A stretch of DNA of 64,000 nt from contig NZ_QNHG01000004.1 in the NCBI RefSeq assembly GCF_003290025.1, positions 170,058 to 234,057 on the forward strand, in the 5' to 3' direction. The DNA is from Pseudogemmobacter bohemicus. GTDB lineage: Bacteria; Pseudomonadota; Alphaproteobacteria; Rhodobacterales; Rhodobacteraceae. Every line of letters begins with the position of its first letter. The first letter of the stretch is position 1. The notes beneath the pieces were generated by a model. It saw only the letters and a list, made by a program, of their open reading frames with translations. It was not told where the DNA came from and ran no database searches. A program made the translations under genes and the position numbers. This document shows, one piece after another, positions 54,717 to 64,000 of this stretch.

Positions 54717-55661
54717 ATGCCCTTCCCCGACGGTGCCGATACCCTCCCGGCACATCCAGGCAATGAATGGCTGGCAGCGATGGATATCATCGCGGATGAG
54801 GATGGCTATCTGGACCCGCTCGGCCCGGATCACTGGGCCTTTTTCGCCGAGACCGGCACCACTCTGCTGGTCACTTTTGAACGCGCCGAACAGATCCAGG
54901 CGGCGTCCGACACCATGCCCGGCTCCTGGGCGCTGGCACAAAGCAATGGCTGGTCCAGCCTGTGCCTGATCGCCAGGGGCGAGACCTTCTGGCGCGCGCC
55001 CGAGGTCTGGGGCTATTTCGACCGCCTGGTCGATGACGCCTTTTTCGACGATTTCGACCAGGTGTTGTTTTACGGATCGGGCGCGGCGGGCTATGCGGCG
55101 GCCTCTTATGTCGTTGCTGCCCCGGGCGCACGGGCATTGTTGCTGTCACCGCGCGCCACGCTGGTGCCGGACATCGCCGGATGGGACCGCCGCCATCTGC
55201 CCCAGCGCCGGCTCGATTTCACCAGCCGCTACGGATATGCTCCCGATATGACCGAGGGGGCCGGGCAGGTCTGGCTGGTCCATGACCCGCTTTCCCCGAC
55301 GGATAATGCCCATGCGGCCCTGTTTCGTCGCTCCTGGACCACGATGCTGCACAGCCGATGGGGCGGCGAGCAGCCCGAGCGCACCATGCCGCCCGGCATG
55401 CTGGATCAGCTGATCACCGGCGCGATGGATGGCACGTTGAGCCCGGAGGGGTTTGCAGCGCTCTGGCGCGGGCGCAGGCGGTCTCCGGCCTGGGTGCGCA
55501 ATCTGCTGGGCGCCATCGCGTCAAAGGGCAATCGCCACCGCCAGATTGCCGTGCTGCGCCAGGTGCTGGCGGAGCATCCGATCCCGCGCTTCGAGCGCCG
55601 CCTCGCCGCGCTGCTGGCACAGGCCGATGCCCCGATGCCAGAAAAACCGGCTGAGGACTGA
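54717..55661 (+). CDS. Conserved hypothetical protein, alpha/beta-hydrolase-like
   Basis: Protein of 314 aa. LFYGSGAAGYAAASYVVAAPGARALLLSPRATL has the look of a nucleophile elbow (GSGAAG) in an alpha/beta hydrolase. No clear catalytic Asp/His can be named. AGGAG sits just before the ATG. Helical C-terminus (NRHRQIAVLRQVLAEHPIPRFERRLAALL). Substrate and pathway unknown. Confidence 0.6.
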   Translation: MPFPDGADTLPAHPGNEWLAAMDIIADEDGYLDPLGPDHWAFFAETGTTLLVTFERAEQIQAASDTMPGSWALAQSNGWSSLCLIARGETFWRAPEVWGYFDRLVDDAFFDDFDQVLFYGSGAAGYAAASYVVAAPGARALLLSPRATLVPDIAGWDRRHLPQRRLDFTSRYGYAPDMTEGAGQVWLVHDPLSPTDNAHAALFRRSWTTMLHSRWGGEQPERTMPPGMLDQLITGAMDGTLSPEGFAALWRGRRRSPAWVRNLLGAIASKGNRHRQIAVLRQVLAEHPIPRFERRLAALLAQADAPMPEKPAED

Positions 55662-55833
55662 GCGCCATAGTCGGGAAGGCTGGACCGGCAAGAACCGGGT
55701 CCGCGAAGATTTGGGCCTGGAAATTTGAACCGTAAAAGCGATGCCCGAAAACCGCGGCGGCCGGTCTCGGCCCTCAGGCAGCCGACCGGCCCCTCTGACC
55801 GGCAGGCAAGCCCGGAGATTGCGGCAGACCCGC

Positions 55834-56241
55834 TCAGAGATTGTCGTAATCCAAAAGCCCCTCCAGGTCTTTTGTCCTGGCCTCGGTCAGCCTTGCCTTG
55901 CAGCCATAGACCAGCAAAGGCTCGGCGCTGCCGCCGCGCATCGGATAGCCCTCGGCGGCACAGGCGGCGTCGCGATAGGTGATCCAGGCCCTTTGTGCTT
56001 CGCGCAGCGCCTCGGCGCCGCCTTTCAGCGTATCCGGCAGATCAGCATCCCAGTCCCGCAGCAGCGCCATCGCCTCTTTGTAACGCTGGTTCAGCAGCTG
56101 ATCGGCAGCCTCCCATTCGGCAGCCGCGCATTGATTCAGATCGGCCTGGACCATGGCCGTGGCGCAATCAATCTCCTGCGCTTGCGCCTGTCCCACACCC
56201 CCCGCAAAGGCCATGAGGGCAATCATCGAAAAACGGATCAT
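55834..56241 (-). CDS. LprI/DUF1311-type exported protein
   Basis: Protein of 135 aa with a signal peptide (MIRFSMIALMAFAGGVGQAQA-QE). EIDCATAMVQADLNQCAAAEWEAADQLLNQRYKEAMALL and LREAQRAWITYRDAACAAEG match the lysozyme-inhibitor LprI N-terminal domain, with four conserved Cys. Its ATG overlaps the stop of the GFA-family gene, so the two are coupled. Confidence 0.88.
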   Translation of the reverse strand: MIRFSMIALMAFAGGVGQAQAQEIDCATAMVQADLNQCAAAEWEAADQLLNQRYKEAMALLRDWDADLPDTLKGGAEALREAQRAWITYRDAACAAEGYPMRGGSAEPLLVYGCKARLTEARTKDLEGLLDYDNL

Positions 56242-56606
56242 CTTGCCGCCCCATCCACCAGTTTCGCCCGCGCCGCCAGCGCATGGCCATCCACCCCGTC
56301 AAGGCAACGCGCATTGATCGCCACCATCTCTGTACCATCGGGCAAAGTGGCCTCGGAATAGCTCTGCACCCCGCAGGTGGTGCAAAAAATATGCCGGATC
56401 ACATGGTTATGGAAGGTATAGGCCTTGCCCGCCGCCGCATCCGTCTCCAGCCTGAACTGCGGCGCGGGGGCAAAAACCAGCACCGCCCCCACCTTGCTGC
56501 AGCGCGAGCAGTTGCAGATCACCGGTGCCTCCAGCGACACCTCGACCCGGTAGCGCAAAGCGCCGCACTGGCATCCGCCCCGGTATTCAGCCCCGTATTC
56601 CGCCAT
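56238..56606 (-). CDS. GFA/CENP-V-type zinc protein
   Basis: Protein of 122 aa. GGCQCGALRYRVE, VICNCSRCSKVG and HIFCTTCGVQSY give the seven cysteines that bind two zinc ions in the glutathione-dependent formaldehyde-activating (GFA) family. Despite the name, most members have unknown substrates. Start at ATG 56606 with GGGGAG upstream. Confidence 0.9.
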   Translation of the reverse strand: MAEYGAEYRGGCQCGALRYRVEVSLEAPVICNCSRCSKVGAVLVFAPAPQFRLETDAAAGKAYTFHNHVIRHIFCTTCGVQSYSEATLPDGTEMVAINARCLDGVDGHALAARAKLVDGAAR

Positions 56607-56686
56607 GGAAATCTCCCCGTCCGCATCTGCGGCGATCCTGGCGGAAGTCTCTGGCAAAGACACGCGGTTTCGGTTAGCTGCGGGGT

Positions 56687-57730
56687 ATGGAAAACAGCCT
56701 TGATATCCGCCGTCCCGATGACTGGCATCTGCATCTGCGTGATGGTGCGATGCTGGCGGGTGTGCTGCCGGAAACCGCCCGCGATTTCGCCCGCGCGATC
56801 ATCATGCCGAACCTGGTGCCGCCGGTGGTGACCGCGAAAGACGCGGCCGCCTACCGCGACCGCATCCTGACCGCGCTGCCCGAAGACATGGTATTCGAGC
56901 CGCTTATGACCCTTTACCTGACCGAGGAAACCGACCCGGCCGATGTGGCGCAGGCAGCGGCATCGGGGCTGGTAAAGGCGGTGAAACTCTACCCCGCGGG
57001 CGCGACGACCAATTCCCATTCAGGAGTGCGGAACTTCGACAAGGTCATGCCAGTGCTGGAGAAAATGGCCGAAATCGGCCTGCCCCTTTGCACCCATGGC
57101 GAAGTGACCACGGCGGAGGTCGATATTTTCGACCGCGAAGCGGTGTTCATCGAAACCGTCCTTGACCCGCTGCGCCGGCGCCTGCCGGGGCTGCGTGTGG
57201 TGATGGAACATATCACCACAGAAGAAGGCGTCGCCTATGCGGGCGAGGGCGGCGAGACGCTCGCGGCGACGATCACCACGCATCACCTGATCATCAACCG
57301 CAATCACATCCTCGTGGGCGGCATCAAGCCGCATTACTATTGCCTGCCGGTCGCCAAACGCGAGAAGCACCGCCTCGCGCTGCGCCGCGCCGCCACCTCC
57401 GGCAGCCCGCGCTATTTCCTCGGGACCGATTCCGCCCCCCATATCGACGCGCTGAAAGAACATGCCTGCGGCTGCGCCGGCTGCTTTACTGCGACGAATA
57501 CAATGCCGCTGCTGGCGCATGTCTTCGAGGAAGACGGCGCGCTCGACCGGCTGGAGGCCTTCACCTCGCTGAACGGCCCCGCCTTCTACCGCCTGCCCGC
57601 CAACGAAGCGCGTCTGCGTCTCGTAAAACAGGCCAGCCCCACCGCCTTCCCGGAAAAAATCGAGACCGGCGCCGGTCCGGTCACCGTTTTCAACCCTGGC
57701 TTCCCCGTCCACTGGTCGGTCGTAAGCTGA
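56687..57730 (+). CDS. pyrC: Dihydroorotase
   Basis: Cytoplasmic zinc amidohydrolase of 347 aa for pyrimidine synthesis. [10 protein letters not shown] (HxH), [12 protein letters not shown] (carboxylated Lys), CTHGEV, EHITT and GTDSAPH supply the metal ligands in order. This is the short class II enzyme as in E. coli PyrC. Followed by pyrE, with a strong hairpin between. Confidence 0.95.
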   Translation: MENSLDIRRPDDWHLHLRDGAMLAGVLPETARDFARAIIMPNLVPPVVTAKDAAAYRDRILTALPEDMVFEPLMTLYLTEETDPADVAQAAASGLVKAVKLYPAGATTNSHSGVRNFDKVMPVLEKMAEIGLPLCTHGEVTTAEVDIFDREAVFIETVLDPLRRRLPGLRVVMEHITTEEGVAYAGEGGETLAATITTHHLIINRNHILVGGIKPHYYCLPVAKREKHRLALRRAATSGSPRYFLGTDSAPHIDALKEHACGCAGCFTATNTMPLLAHVFEEDGALDRLEAFTSLNGPAFYRLPANEARLRLVKQASPTAFPEKIETGAGPVTVFNPGFPVHWSVVS

Positions 57731-57731
57731 T

Positions 57732-57815
57732 TTCCTCTTGACTTAAATACTCCCGCCGGAGGCTCCTCAGGCCAGCCGGGGATGCCTCCGGCGGGAGTAT
57801 TTTCTCAGGAGGAAG
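57732..57815 (+). terminator. Facing pair of intergenic repeats forming an 18-bp hairpin between pyrC and pyrE
   Basis: AATACTCCCGCCGGAGGC (57746-57763) and GCCTCCGGCGGGAGTATT (57784-57801) are perfect inverted copies with a 20-nt loop, followed by TTTCTC. The left copy begins one base after the pyrC stop. Probably a terminator or attenuator governing read-through into pyrE. Confidence 0.75.
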
Positions 57816-57833
57816 CTGCAAAGGAGTCTCAAA

Positions 57834-58511
57834 ATGATCCCCGCCGCCTTCCCGTCGAAAGAAGAGATCGCCCGTCTCACCGCCCGCGCGTTTCTGGAAA
57901 TCGGCGCGGTGCATTTCAATGCACGCGAGCCCTTTACGCTGGCCTCCGGCCTGCCCTCTCCGACCTATATCGACTGTCGCAAGCTGATCTCCTATCCGCG
58001 CATCCGCTCGGTGCTGATGGATTTCATGGCGGTAACGGTGATGCGCGAAGCCGGGTTCGAGGCCTTTGACAATATCGCCGGCGGCGAGACTGCGGGCATT
58101 CCCTTCGCGGCTCTGGTGGCCGAGCGGCTGGCGCTGCCGATGACCTATGTGCGCAAAAAGCCGAAAGGCTACGGGCGCAATGCCCGGATCGAGGGCACCA
58201 TGACCGAGGGCCAGCGCGTGCTGCTGGTCGAGGATCTGACCACCGATGGCGGATCGAAGCTTTCCTTCGTCGATGCGATCCGCGAGACAGGCGCCACCTG
58301 CAACCATACGACCGTGATCTTCTATTACGGCATTTTCAAAGAGACCGAGGCGCGGCTCGCCGAACACGGCGTCAGCCTGTCTTATCTTTGCACCTGGTGG
58401 GATATGCTGGCCGAGGCCAAAGCCCAGGGCTCGTTCGATAGGGAAACCCTCGCGGGCGTTGAAGAGTTTCTGAACGATCCGCGTGCCTGGCAGGCGGCCC
58501 GCGCGAAATAG
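57834..58511 (+). CDS. pyrE: Orotate phosphoribosyltransferase
   Basis: Joins orotate and PRPP to form OMP. The PRPP loop is [14 protein letters not shown], and [17 protein letters not shown] is the N-terminal substrate region, with [17 protein letters not shown] as the flexible catalytic loop. Length 225 aa, normal for alphaproteobacteria. AAAGGAG precedes the ATG. Confidence 0.95.
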   Translation: MIPAAFPSKEEIARLTARAFLEIGAVHFNAREPFTLASGLPSPTYIDCRKLISYPRIRSVLMDFMAVTVMREAGFEAFDNIAGGETAGIPFAALVAERLALPMTYVRKKPKGYGRNARIEGTMTEGQRVLLVEDLTTDGGSKLSFVDAIRETGATCNHTTVIFYYGIFKETEARLAEHGVSLSYLCTWWDMLAEAKAQGSFDRETLAGVEEFLNDPRAWQAARAK

Positions 58512-58775
58512 GGCAGGAACCCGCCGGCAGGGCAGGACGAGGGGAGAAATTTTGCCTTCACTTCCCTCTGAACCCGGGGGAAATGACCGCTCCGAATCAC
58601 GAAACCTGTCGATTTGGAGGACAATTCCCCCAGGATATGGTAGGATGAGCGGCCAGAACCCCAGGTCAGCCCCGATGCCCGGGCTTATCCTTTGAGTTTT
58701 CCACAGACCTGTCCGGTCATTGCCTAGCAGAGCCCGGGCAGGCTAAAGCTGATCCCTTCGGGGAGGCAGGTGAAG

Positions 58776-60281
58776 ATGAACGAAGTCGCGAAAATCCGCA
58801 GCGATCTGCCGGCGCCGGCCGTGACCGAAGCGCTGCCACAGAATATCGAGGCCGAGCAGCAGCTTCTCGGCGCAATTCTCGTCAACAACGACATCTATGA
58901 CCGCATCGCGAGCGTGGTGAAGACCGAGCATTTCTATGACCCGGTGCATCGCCGCATCTTCGACATTGCCGCCTCGCGCATCCAGCGCAATGCGCTGGCC
59001 TCGCCGGTTACGCTGAAGGCCTTCCTCGAAGAGGATGAGGGACTTAAGGAACTGGGTGGCGCAGCCTATCTGGTGCGCCTGGCCGGTGCCGCGATCTCGG
59101 CCTTTGCGGCGCGCGATTATGCGCAGATGATCTATGACCTCGCAGTGCGGCGTGAGCTGATCCAGCTGGGGAAAGACATTGCCGACCGCGCCGGCAAGGT
59201 CGATATCGACTCGGAGCCGCGCATCCAGATCACCGAGGCCGAGCAGCGGCTTTACAAGCTGGGCGAACAGGGCGTGGCCGAGCGCGGCTTCCAGAGCTTC
59301 CTCAAGGCCGCGACCGATGCGGTCAATGTGGCGAACGCCGCCTATCAGCGCGGCGGCGGCCTGGCGGGGATTTCGACCGGGCTGATCGACCTCGACAAGA
59401 AGATGGGCGGCCTGCATGAAAGCGACCTGATCATCCTTGCGGGGCGCCCCTCGATGGGGAAGACCTCGCTGGCGACCAACATCGCCTTCAACGTGGCCAA
59501 AGCCTATAAGCGCGGCCGCAAACCCGACGGGCATGAAGGCGCGGTCGAGGGCGGCGTGGTCGGGTTCTTCTCGCTTGAGATGTCGGCGGAACAGCTTGCG
59601 GCGCGGATCCTGTCGGAGGCGTCCGAGGTGCCCTCGGAACAGATCCGCCGCGGCGATATGACCGAACAGGAATTCCGCCGCTTCGTCGATGCCGCGAAAT
59701 CGCTGGAAAGCTGCCCGCTCTATATCGACGACACGCCGGCGCTGCCGATCAGCCAGGTCGCGGCGCGCGCGCGGCGGCTCAAGCGGACGCATGGGCTGGA
59801 TGTGCTGATGATCGACTACCTGCAGCTTCTGAAGGGCTCGTCAAAGAGCTCGGAAGCGAACCGGGTGCAGGAGGTGTCAGAGATCACGCAGGGCCTCAAG
59901 GCCATTGCGAAGGAGCTGAACGTGCCGGTGATCGCGCTGTCGCAGCTTTCGCGCCAGGTGGAAAGCCGGGAGGACAAGCGGCCTCAGCTCTCGGATCTGC
60001 GGGAATCGGGCTCGATTGAGCAGGACGCGGATGTGGTGATGTTCGTCTATCGCGAGGAATATTACAAAGAACGCGAGAAGCCGGGCGATCACGAGCTGGA
60101 AAAAATGGCGGCCTGGCAGCAGATCATGGAGCAATGCCATGGCAAGGCCGAGGTGATCCTCGGCAAGCAGCGTCACGGGCCGATCGGCTCGGTTGAGCTG
60201 TCGTTTGAGGGCCGCTTCACCCGCTTCGGGAACCTCGCGCGGCCCTGGGATGGCGGCGCCGGCCCCGATGGCGGTTTTTGA
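58776..60281 (+). CDS. dnaB: Replicative DNA helicase
   Basis: Hexameric helicase of 501 aa that unwinds DNA ahead of the fork. The N-terminal domain begins PQNIEAEQQLLGAILVNNDIYD. The RecA-like domain has Walker A GRPSMGKTSLATNIA, Walker B DVLMIDYLQLL, and the arginine-finger region GPIGSVELSFEGRFTRF. The ATG at 58776 has AGG 6 nt upstream; the frame is open two codons earlier at GTG 58770. Confidence 0.96.
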   Translation: MNEVAKIRSDLPAPAVTEALPQNIEAEQQLLGAILVNNDIYDRIASVVKTEHFYDPVHRRIFDIAASRIQRNALASPVTLKAFLEEDEGLKELGGAAYLVRLAGAAISAFAARDYAQMIYDLAVRRELIQLGKDIADRAGKVDIDSEPRIQITEAEQRLYKLGEQGVAERGFQSFLKAATDAVNVANAAYQRGGGLAGISTGLIDLDKKMGGLHESDLIILAGRPSMGKTSLATNIAFNVAKAYKRGRKPDGHEGAVEGGVVGFFSLEMSAEQLAARILSEASEVPSEQIRRGDMTEQEFRRFVDAAKSLESCPLYIDDTPALPISQVAARARRLKRTHGLDVLMIDYLQLLKGSSKSSEANRVQEVSEITQGLKAIAKELNVPVIALSQLSRQVESREDKRPQLSDLRESGSIEQDADVVMFVYREEYYKEREKPGDHELEKMAAWQQIMEQCHGKAEVILGKQRHGPIGSVELSFEGRFTRFGNLARPWDGGAGPDGGF

Positions 60282-60315
60282 TGGCAGATGTCGCAGAGGG
60301 GGCGCTGCCCCCTCA

Positions 60316-60387
60316 CCCCCGGGATATTTAAGGACAGATGAAAAGACCTGCTGATTTCATCTGTCCTTAAATATCCCCGCCGGAGGC
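60316..60387. repeat. Facing pair of intergenic repeats with 23-bp perfect inverted arms (dnaB-alr)
   Basis: The arm at 60321-60343 (GGGATATTTAAGGACAGATG then AAA) is exactly inverted at 60355-60377, with an 11-nt loop. The right copy continues CCGCCGGAGGC, so it is a full repeat; the left lacks the CCTCCGG core. A strong bidirectional hairpin. Confidence 0.8.
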
Positions 60388-60457
60388 TCCTGCGCTGACA
60401 ACCCGCCTGACGCTTTCCCCTTGACCCCAGATTTCCAGATGCCAGGAAGTTGTCCTC

Positions 60458-61507
60458 ATGGCCACATCATCGCTCACCATTGATCTCGACGCCATCGCCG
60501 CCAACTGGCGCGCGCTGGATCGCCTTTCCGCACCCGAAGTGCAGACCGCAGCCGTGGTCAAGGCCGATGCTTATGGGCTGGGTGCCGGAAAAGTTGCGCG
60601 GGCGCTTGCCTGGGCTGGGGCGCGGCGTTTTTTTGTCGCGGCTGCCGAGGAAGGTGCGGCGGTGCGTCAGGCTCTGGGTCCGGGGCCGCAGATCAATATT
60701 CTCTCGGGCCATATGGCCGGCGATACCGAGATGCTCAATGATCTTGAGCTGACGCCGATGCTCAACAGCCTGGAGCAGATCACCCGCCATCTGGAGGCGC
60801 TGCCCGGTCATCCGTTCGGCGTGCAGCTGGATACCGGCATGAACCGGCTTGGGGTTGAGCCGGTCGAATGGCAGGCGGTGGCGCCGATCCTCATCGAGGC
60901 GGGGCCGGTCATGCTGATGAGCCACCTCGCCTGTGCCGATGAACCGGATCATCCGATGAACCAGGCGCAGCTGGATGCCTTCCATGAAATGACCGATGGC
61001 ACCGGGTTGCCGCGCAGTTTCGCGGCGACCGGCGGCATTCTTCTGGGGCCGAAATACCATTTCGACCTGACCCGCGCCGGGATTGGGCTTTATGGCGGGC
61101 GGCCGTTCGAGATGGCGGAACGCGTTGTGACCCTCTCGCTGCCGGTGATCCAGACCCGCGATGTGATGCCGGGTGAGGTGGTGGGCTATTCCGCCTCGTG
61201 GGAGCCGGATGTGCCTTCGGTGGTTGCGACCGTCGCCGCCGGCTATGCCGACGGGCTGCCGCGCACGCTGTCGAACAATGCCGTGCTCTGGGATGGCGAC
61301 ACCCCCTGCCCGCTGATTGGCCGCGTCTCGATGGATCTCATCACCGTCGATGTCACCCATCTGAAAGAGATCCCGAAAACCCTCGACATTCTCGGGCCGC
61401 ATCAGACGGTCGACGATCTGGCCGATGCGGCCGGCACCATCGGCTATGAGATCCTGACCAGCCTTGGCCGCCGTTACACCCGCCGCTATCTGGAGACGCG
61501 CGCATGA
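60458..61507 (+). CDS. alr: Alanine racemase
   Basis: PLP enzyme of 349 aa making D-alanine for peptidoglycan. Lys35 in [11 protein letters not shown] binds PLP, and [13 protein letters not shown] holds the catalytic Tyr. [16 protein letters not shown] and [14 protein letters not shown] complete the fold. AGGAAG upstream of the ATG. The stop overlaps mlaE as ATGA, a tight link between wall and outer-membrane genes. Confidence 0.95.
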   Translation: MATSSLTIDLDAIAANWRALDRLSAPEVQTAAVVKADAYGLGAGKVARALAWAGARRFFVAAAEEGAAVRQALGPGPQINILSGHMAGDTEMLNDLELTPMLNSLEQITRHLEALPGHPFGVQLDTGMNRLGVEPVEWQAVAPILIEAGPVMLMSHLACADEPDHPMNQAQLDAFHEMTDGTGLPRSFAATGGILLGPKYHFDLTRAGIGLYGGRPFEMAERVVTLSLPVIQTRDVMPGEVVGYSASWEPDVPSVVATVAAGYADGLPRTLSNNAVLWDGDTPCPLIGRVSMDLITVDVTHLKEIPKTLDILGPHQTVDDLADAAGTIGYEILTSLGRRYTRRYLETRA

Positions 61508-62316
61508 ATATGGCTGCCGGCAGCTGGCTGGCCGGGTTTCTGGCGGGGGTATTGGGGGGCCTCGGGCGGCCGGTTCTGGGCCTGCTGGCGACGATCGGGC
61601 GGGTCACACTGTTCGCGCTGGAGGCGGTCAGCCATATTTTCCGCCCGCCCTTCTACTGGCGCGAATTCGGCCAGGCGGTGATGCAGATCGGCTGGTATTC
61701 GCTGCCCGTGGTGGGGATGACCGCGATCTTTACCGGCGGCGCGCTGGCTTTGCAGATCTATGCCGGCGGCAACCGTTTCGGCGCCGAGGCGGTGGTGCCG
61801 CAGATCGTTGCCATCGGCATGGCGAGAGAGCTTGGCCCGGTGCTTGGCGGGCTGATGGTGGCGGCGCGGGTCGCCTCTTCCATCGCGGCCGAGATTGGCA
61901 CCATGAAAGTGACCGAACAGATCGACGCGCTGACCACGCTTTCGACCAATCCGATGAAGTATCTGACCGTGCCGCGCCTGCTTGCCGCCACGCTGACCCT
62001 GCCGGTGCTGGTGGGGATCGGCGATTCCATCGGTATCATGGGCGGCTGGCTGGTGGGTGTGACGCGGCTCGATTTTAACTCGGCCACCTATCTCAAGAAC
62101 ACCGTCGATTTCCTCCAGGTCTGGGATGTCGGATCGGGGCTGGTGAAGGGCGCGGTCTTCGGCTTCATCGTGGCGCTGATGGGCTGCTGGCATGGGATGA
62201 ATTCCGGGCGCGGCGCCCAGGGCGTGGGGGCTGCGACCAAATCCGCCGTTGTCTCGGCAAGCGTGCTGATCCTTGCCGCCAATTACCTGCTGACAGAGGT
62301 GTTCTTCTCGGCATGA
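61504..62316 (+). CDS. mlaE: MlaE-type lipid transport permease
   Basis: Inner-membrane permease of 270 aa. [42 protein letters not shown] (seen here from IVAIGM) is the MlaE/YrbE hallmark and [14 protein letters not shown] follows. With MlaF it forms the core of a system that moves phospholipid between the membranes. An MCE-domain MlaD is not in this window. Confidence 0.92.
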   Translation: MNMAAGSWLAGFLAGVLGGLGRPVLGLLATIGRVTLFALEAVSHIFRPPFYWREFGQAVMQIGWYSLPVVGMTAIFTGGALALQIYAGGNRFGAEAVVPQIVAIGMARELGPVLGGLMVAARVASSIAAEIGTMKVTEQIDALTTLSTNPMKYLTVPRLLAATLTLPVLVGIGDSIGIMGGWLVGVTRLDFNSATYLKNTVDFLQVWDVGSGLVKGAVFGFIVALMGCWHGMNSGRGAQGVGAATKSAVVSASVLILAANYLLTEVFFSA

Positions 62317-63059
62317 TCACCCTCAGCGGCGTATATAAGGCCTTCGGCAGCAATCAGGTGCTCAACGGCGTCGATCTGAGCATCGCGCGCGGCGAAAGCA
62401 TGGTGATCATCGGTGGTTCGGGCACCGGAAAATCGGTGATGCTGAAATCGGTGCTGGGGCTGGTGACGCCGGATCGCGGCACCATCACGCTCGACGGTCA
62501 GGACGTGCTGAAACAGGAGCGCGACGCGTTTCTGGCCCGGTTCGGCATGCTCTTCCAGGGCGCGGCCTTGTTCGATTCGATGCCAGTCTGGGAGAATGTC
62601 GCCTTTCGCCTGCTGCGCGGCAGCCTGAAGCGGCCCCGCTCCGAGGCGCGCGAGGTTGCGGTTGAAAAGCTGCGCCGCGTGGGCCTTGGCCCTCAGGTCG
62701 CCGATCTCTTCCCCGCCGAGCTGTCGGGGGGGATGCAAAAGCGCGTGGGCCTCGCCCGAGCGATCGCCGCCGGTCCGGAGATCATCTTTTTCGACGAGCC
62801 GACCACCGGCCTCGACCCGATCATGTCGGGTGTCATCAATGAACTGATCCGTGAGATCGTCACCGAAATGGGCGCGACCGCGATGACGATCACCCATGAC
62901 ATGACCAGCGTGCGCGCCATTGCCGACAAGGTGGCGATGCTGCATGGCGGCATCGTGCGCTGGACCGGAACAGTCGCGGAAATGGACGCGACTTCAGACC
63001 CTTATGTGCAGCAATTCATCCATGGTCGCGCCGAAGGGCCGATCCCTTCGGTTCGCTGA
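62313..63059 (+). CDS. mlaF: MlaF-type lipid transport ATPase
   Basis: ABC ATPase of 248 aa. Walker A GGSGTGKSV, signature LSGGMQKRVGLARAI, Walker B IIFFDEPTTGLDPI, and THDMTSVRAIADKVAML after it. SGGMQKR in the signature is typical of MlaF. Its ATG overlaps the mlaE stop. Confidence 0.93.
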   Translation: MITLSGVYKAFGSNQVLNGVDLSIARGESMVIIGGSGTGKSVMLKSVLGLVTPDRGTITLDGQDVLKQERDAFLARFGMLFQGAALFDSMPVWENVAFRLLRGSLKRPRSEAREVAVEKLRRVGLGPQVADLFPAELSGGMQKRVGLARAIAAGPEIIFFDEPTTGLDPIMSGVINELIREIVTEMGATAMTITHDMTSVRAIADKVAMLHGGIVRWTGTVAEMDATSDPYVQQFIHGRAEGPIPSVR

Positions 63060-63067
63060 GGCCCGGG

Positions 63068-63445
63068 ATGGAAAGCGCATTTCTCAGCCGCCTGCTGACG
63101 CCGTCGCCGATCATGCACTGGCTCTTGCTGCTGTTTCCCGTTGTGGTGGCGGTGGCGGGGCTGACCGGCATGCGGCGGCGCCATAATGGTGCGCTGCGGC
63201 TGACGATCCTTGCGCTGGTCACTTTGTGCTGGCTGGCCCTGCCGCTGCGTTTTGACGATCCGCTGCTTTCGGCGATATCGGTGCTGGTCTCGACGGTGCT
63301 GTGGTTTTCGCTGCTGACAGCCTGGTCGGCGCATGTCTGGAATCGCTTTCCAAGCCCGGTCTGGGCGCATGGCTGGGTGGTCTCGCATCTGGTGACCATC
63401 GGGGTCGCCTGCATGGTGGCTCTGGTGCGGGCGCTTATGTACTGA
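63068..63445 (+). CDS. Small polytopic membrane protein, unknown
   Basis: Protein of 125 aa with four hydrophobic helices (WLLLLFPVVVAVAGLTG, LTILALVTLCWLALPL, ISVLVSTVLWFSLLTAW, VSHLVTIGVACMVALV). Eight bases after mlaF, so probably in the same transcript. No family recognised. Confidence 0.6.
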   Translation: MESAFLSRLLTPSPIMHWLLLLFPVVVAVAGLTGMRRRHNGALRLTILALVTLCWLALPLRFDDPLLSAISVLVSTVLWFSLLTAWSAHVWNRFPSPVWAHGWVVSHLVTIGVACMVALVRALMY

Positions 63446-63609
63446 TCCACAACCCTTCCGCAGCTTTGAGCTGCACCCCGTTGCCAGTATGGAAAACAGA
63501 CCCTGCTATCCACAGGTTTCGGTTTCTGCGACGCCGGGGGATTTCTATTTTTCCTCGCAAATTGAAGAACCTAAACCTTTTCCTGAAAGGGCCGCAACGG
63601 GGGTTGGGC

Positions 63610-64000
63610 ATGTTTCCAGAGGATAGCACCCTTTTGCGCAGGGTGTTTGCTGCCGGCCAGATCTGCGCCCAGGCGGTCATTCTGGTGGCCTGCCTGATCC
63701 TGATCGGCGCCAGCCTTTTTGCCGCGCCTGGCTGGACCTCCTGGCCGGAAATCGCGCTGTCGCTGGGGGGCATGCCGGTGGCCAATGCGGGGATGTGGCT
63801 GCAGATCGGGCTGACCGTGCTTATGGCGATGCTGGTCTTCTGGCTGCCCGCCAATGCGCGGATGGCGCGACTGGAAACCGGGCATCGCAGCGTTGCCATG
63901 GGCGTCACGGATGTCGCCCGCGCCTGTCGGATGTCGCATGAGACCGCCCGCGCCGGGCTCTTCGGCCTGTCCCCGGACTTCGATTCCAGCCGCGAGAGGA
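63610..64000 (+). CDS. Membrane protein, 3' end outside the window
   Basis: Open frame from ATG 63610 to the window end (130 codons). Two helices (AVILVACLILIGASLFAAP, MWLQIGLTVLMAMLVFWL) are followed by a basic, helical cytoplasmic part (ARMARLETGHRSVAMGVTDVARAC). GGGG precedes the ATG. Identity cannot be settled from this part. Confidence 0.6.
   Translation, partial: MFPEDSTLLRRVFAAGQICAQAVILVACLILIGASLFAAPGWTSWPEIALSLGGMPVANAGMWLQIGLTVLMAMLVFWLPANARMARLETGHRSVAMGVTDVARACRMSHETARAGLFGLSPDFDSSRER

Overview
The window is high-GC alphaproteobacterial chromosome, almost certainly from the family Rhodobacteraceae (Paracoccus/Rhodobacter-like). The evidence is codon use, a circularly permuted two-piece tmRNA gene, the propionyl-CoA carboxylase/methylmalonyl-CoA mutase region, and a run of conserved Rhodobacteraceae genes (DUF1489, DUF2218, DUF4174, bactofilin, class II NrdJ).

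Layout. 1-10.5 kb: 3' end of a Nudix hydrolase gene, two coupled lipoprotein genes, an aldo/keto reductase, a decayed RTX gene beside an intact RTX protein gene, metG, and several small envelope proteins. 10.5-15.1 kb: a complete branched-chain-amino-acid-type ABC importer operon on the minus strand. 15.2-24.8 kb: propionyl-CoA assimilation (methylmalonyl-CoA mutase, pccA, pccB) interleaved with small lipoproteins, two of which (43 and 46 aa) are tandem paralogues. 24.9-34.5 kb: a heavily deleted Mu-like prophage, all on the minus strand, with two 22-bp end repeats at its left edge, a D12-class DNA adenine methylase, tail genes, GapR/DUF2312, Mu gp27-like and gp26-like genes, DUF2730, a nested spanin pair and a broken MuA-like N-terminus. 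Terminase, portal, head and most tail genes are absent. 34.5-40.1 kb: bluB behind a cobalamin riboswitch, bactofilin, DUF1489, class II B12-dependent ribonucleotide reductase and a YoaK-type membrane protein. 40.1-45.1 kb: a scarred, partly AT-rich segment with an intact IS5-family element, the permuted ssrA (tag ANDNRAPVAMAA), gene fragments and a frameshifted IS1182-like element. 45.1-52 kb: PPK2, a TetR/SMR efflux pair with a palindromic operator, an IS481-type transposase relic, DUF1428 and VOC genes, an EF-hand protein and an OmpA-family protein with 17 tandem hexapeptide repeats. 52-64 kb: a LysR regulator divergent from glutaryl-CoA dehydrogenase, pyrC, pyrE, dnaB, alr, and the lipid-transport genes mlaE and mlaF.

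B12 is a common thread. bluB makes the lower ligand and carries a B12 riboswitch, while methylmalonyl-CoA mutase and NrdJ are both adenosylcobalamin enzymes. A second thread is a family of about 32-bp intergenic repeats (core CCTCCGGCGGG followed by an AT-rich arm) found beside stop codons, twice as facing pairs that form large hairpins between pyrC and pyrE and between dnaB and alr.

I did not find a clearly new multi-gene system. The least explained items are the small paralogous lipoproteins, the secreted protein with an aromatic/cysteine tail, the Mu deletion derivative and the debris around ssrA.
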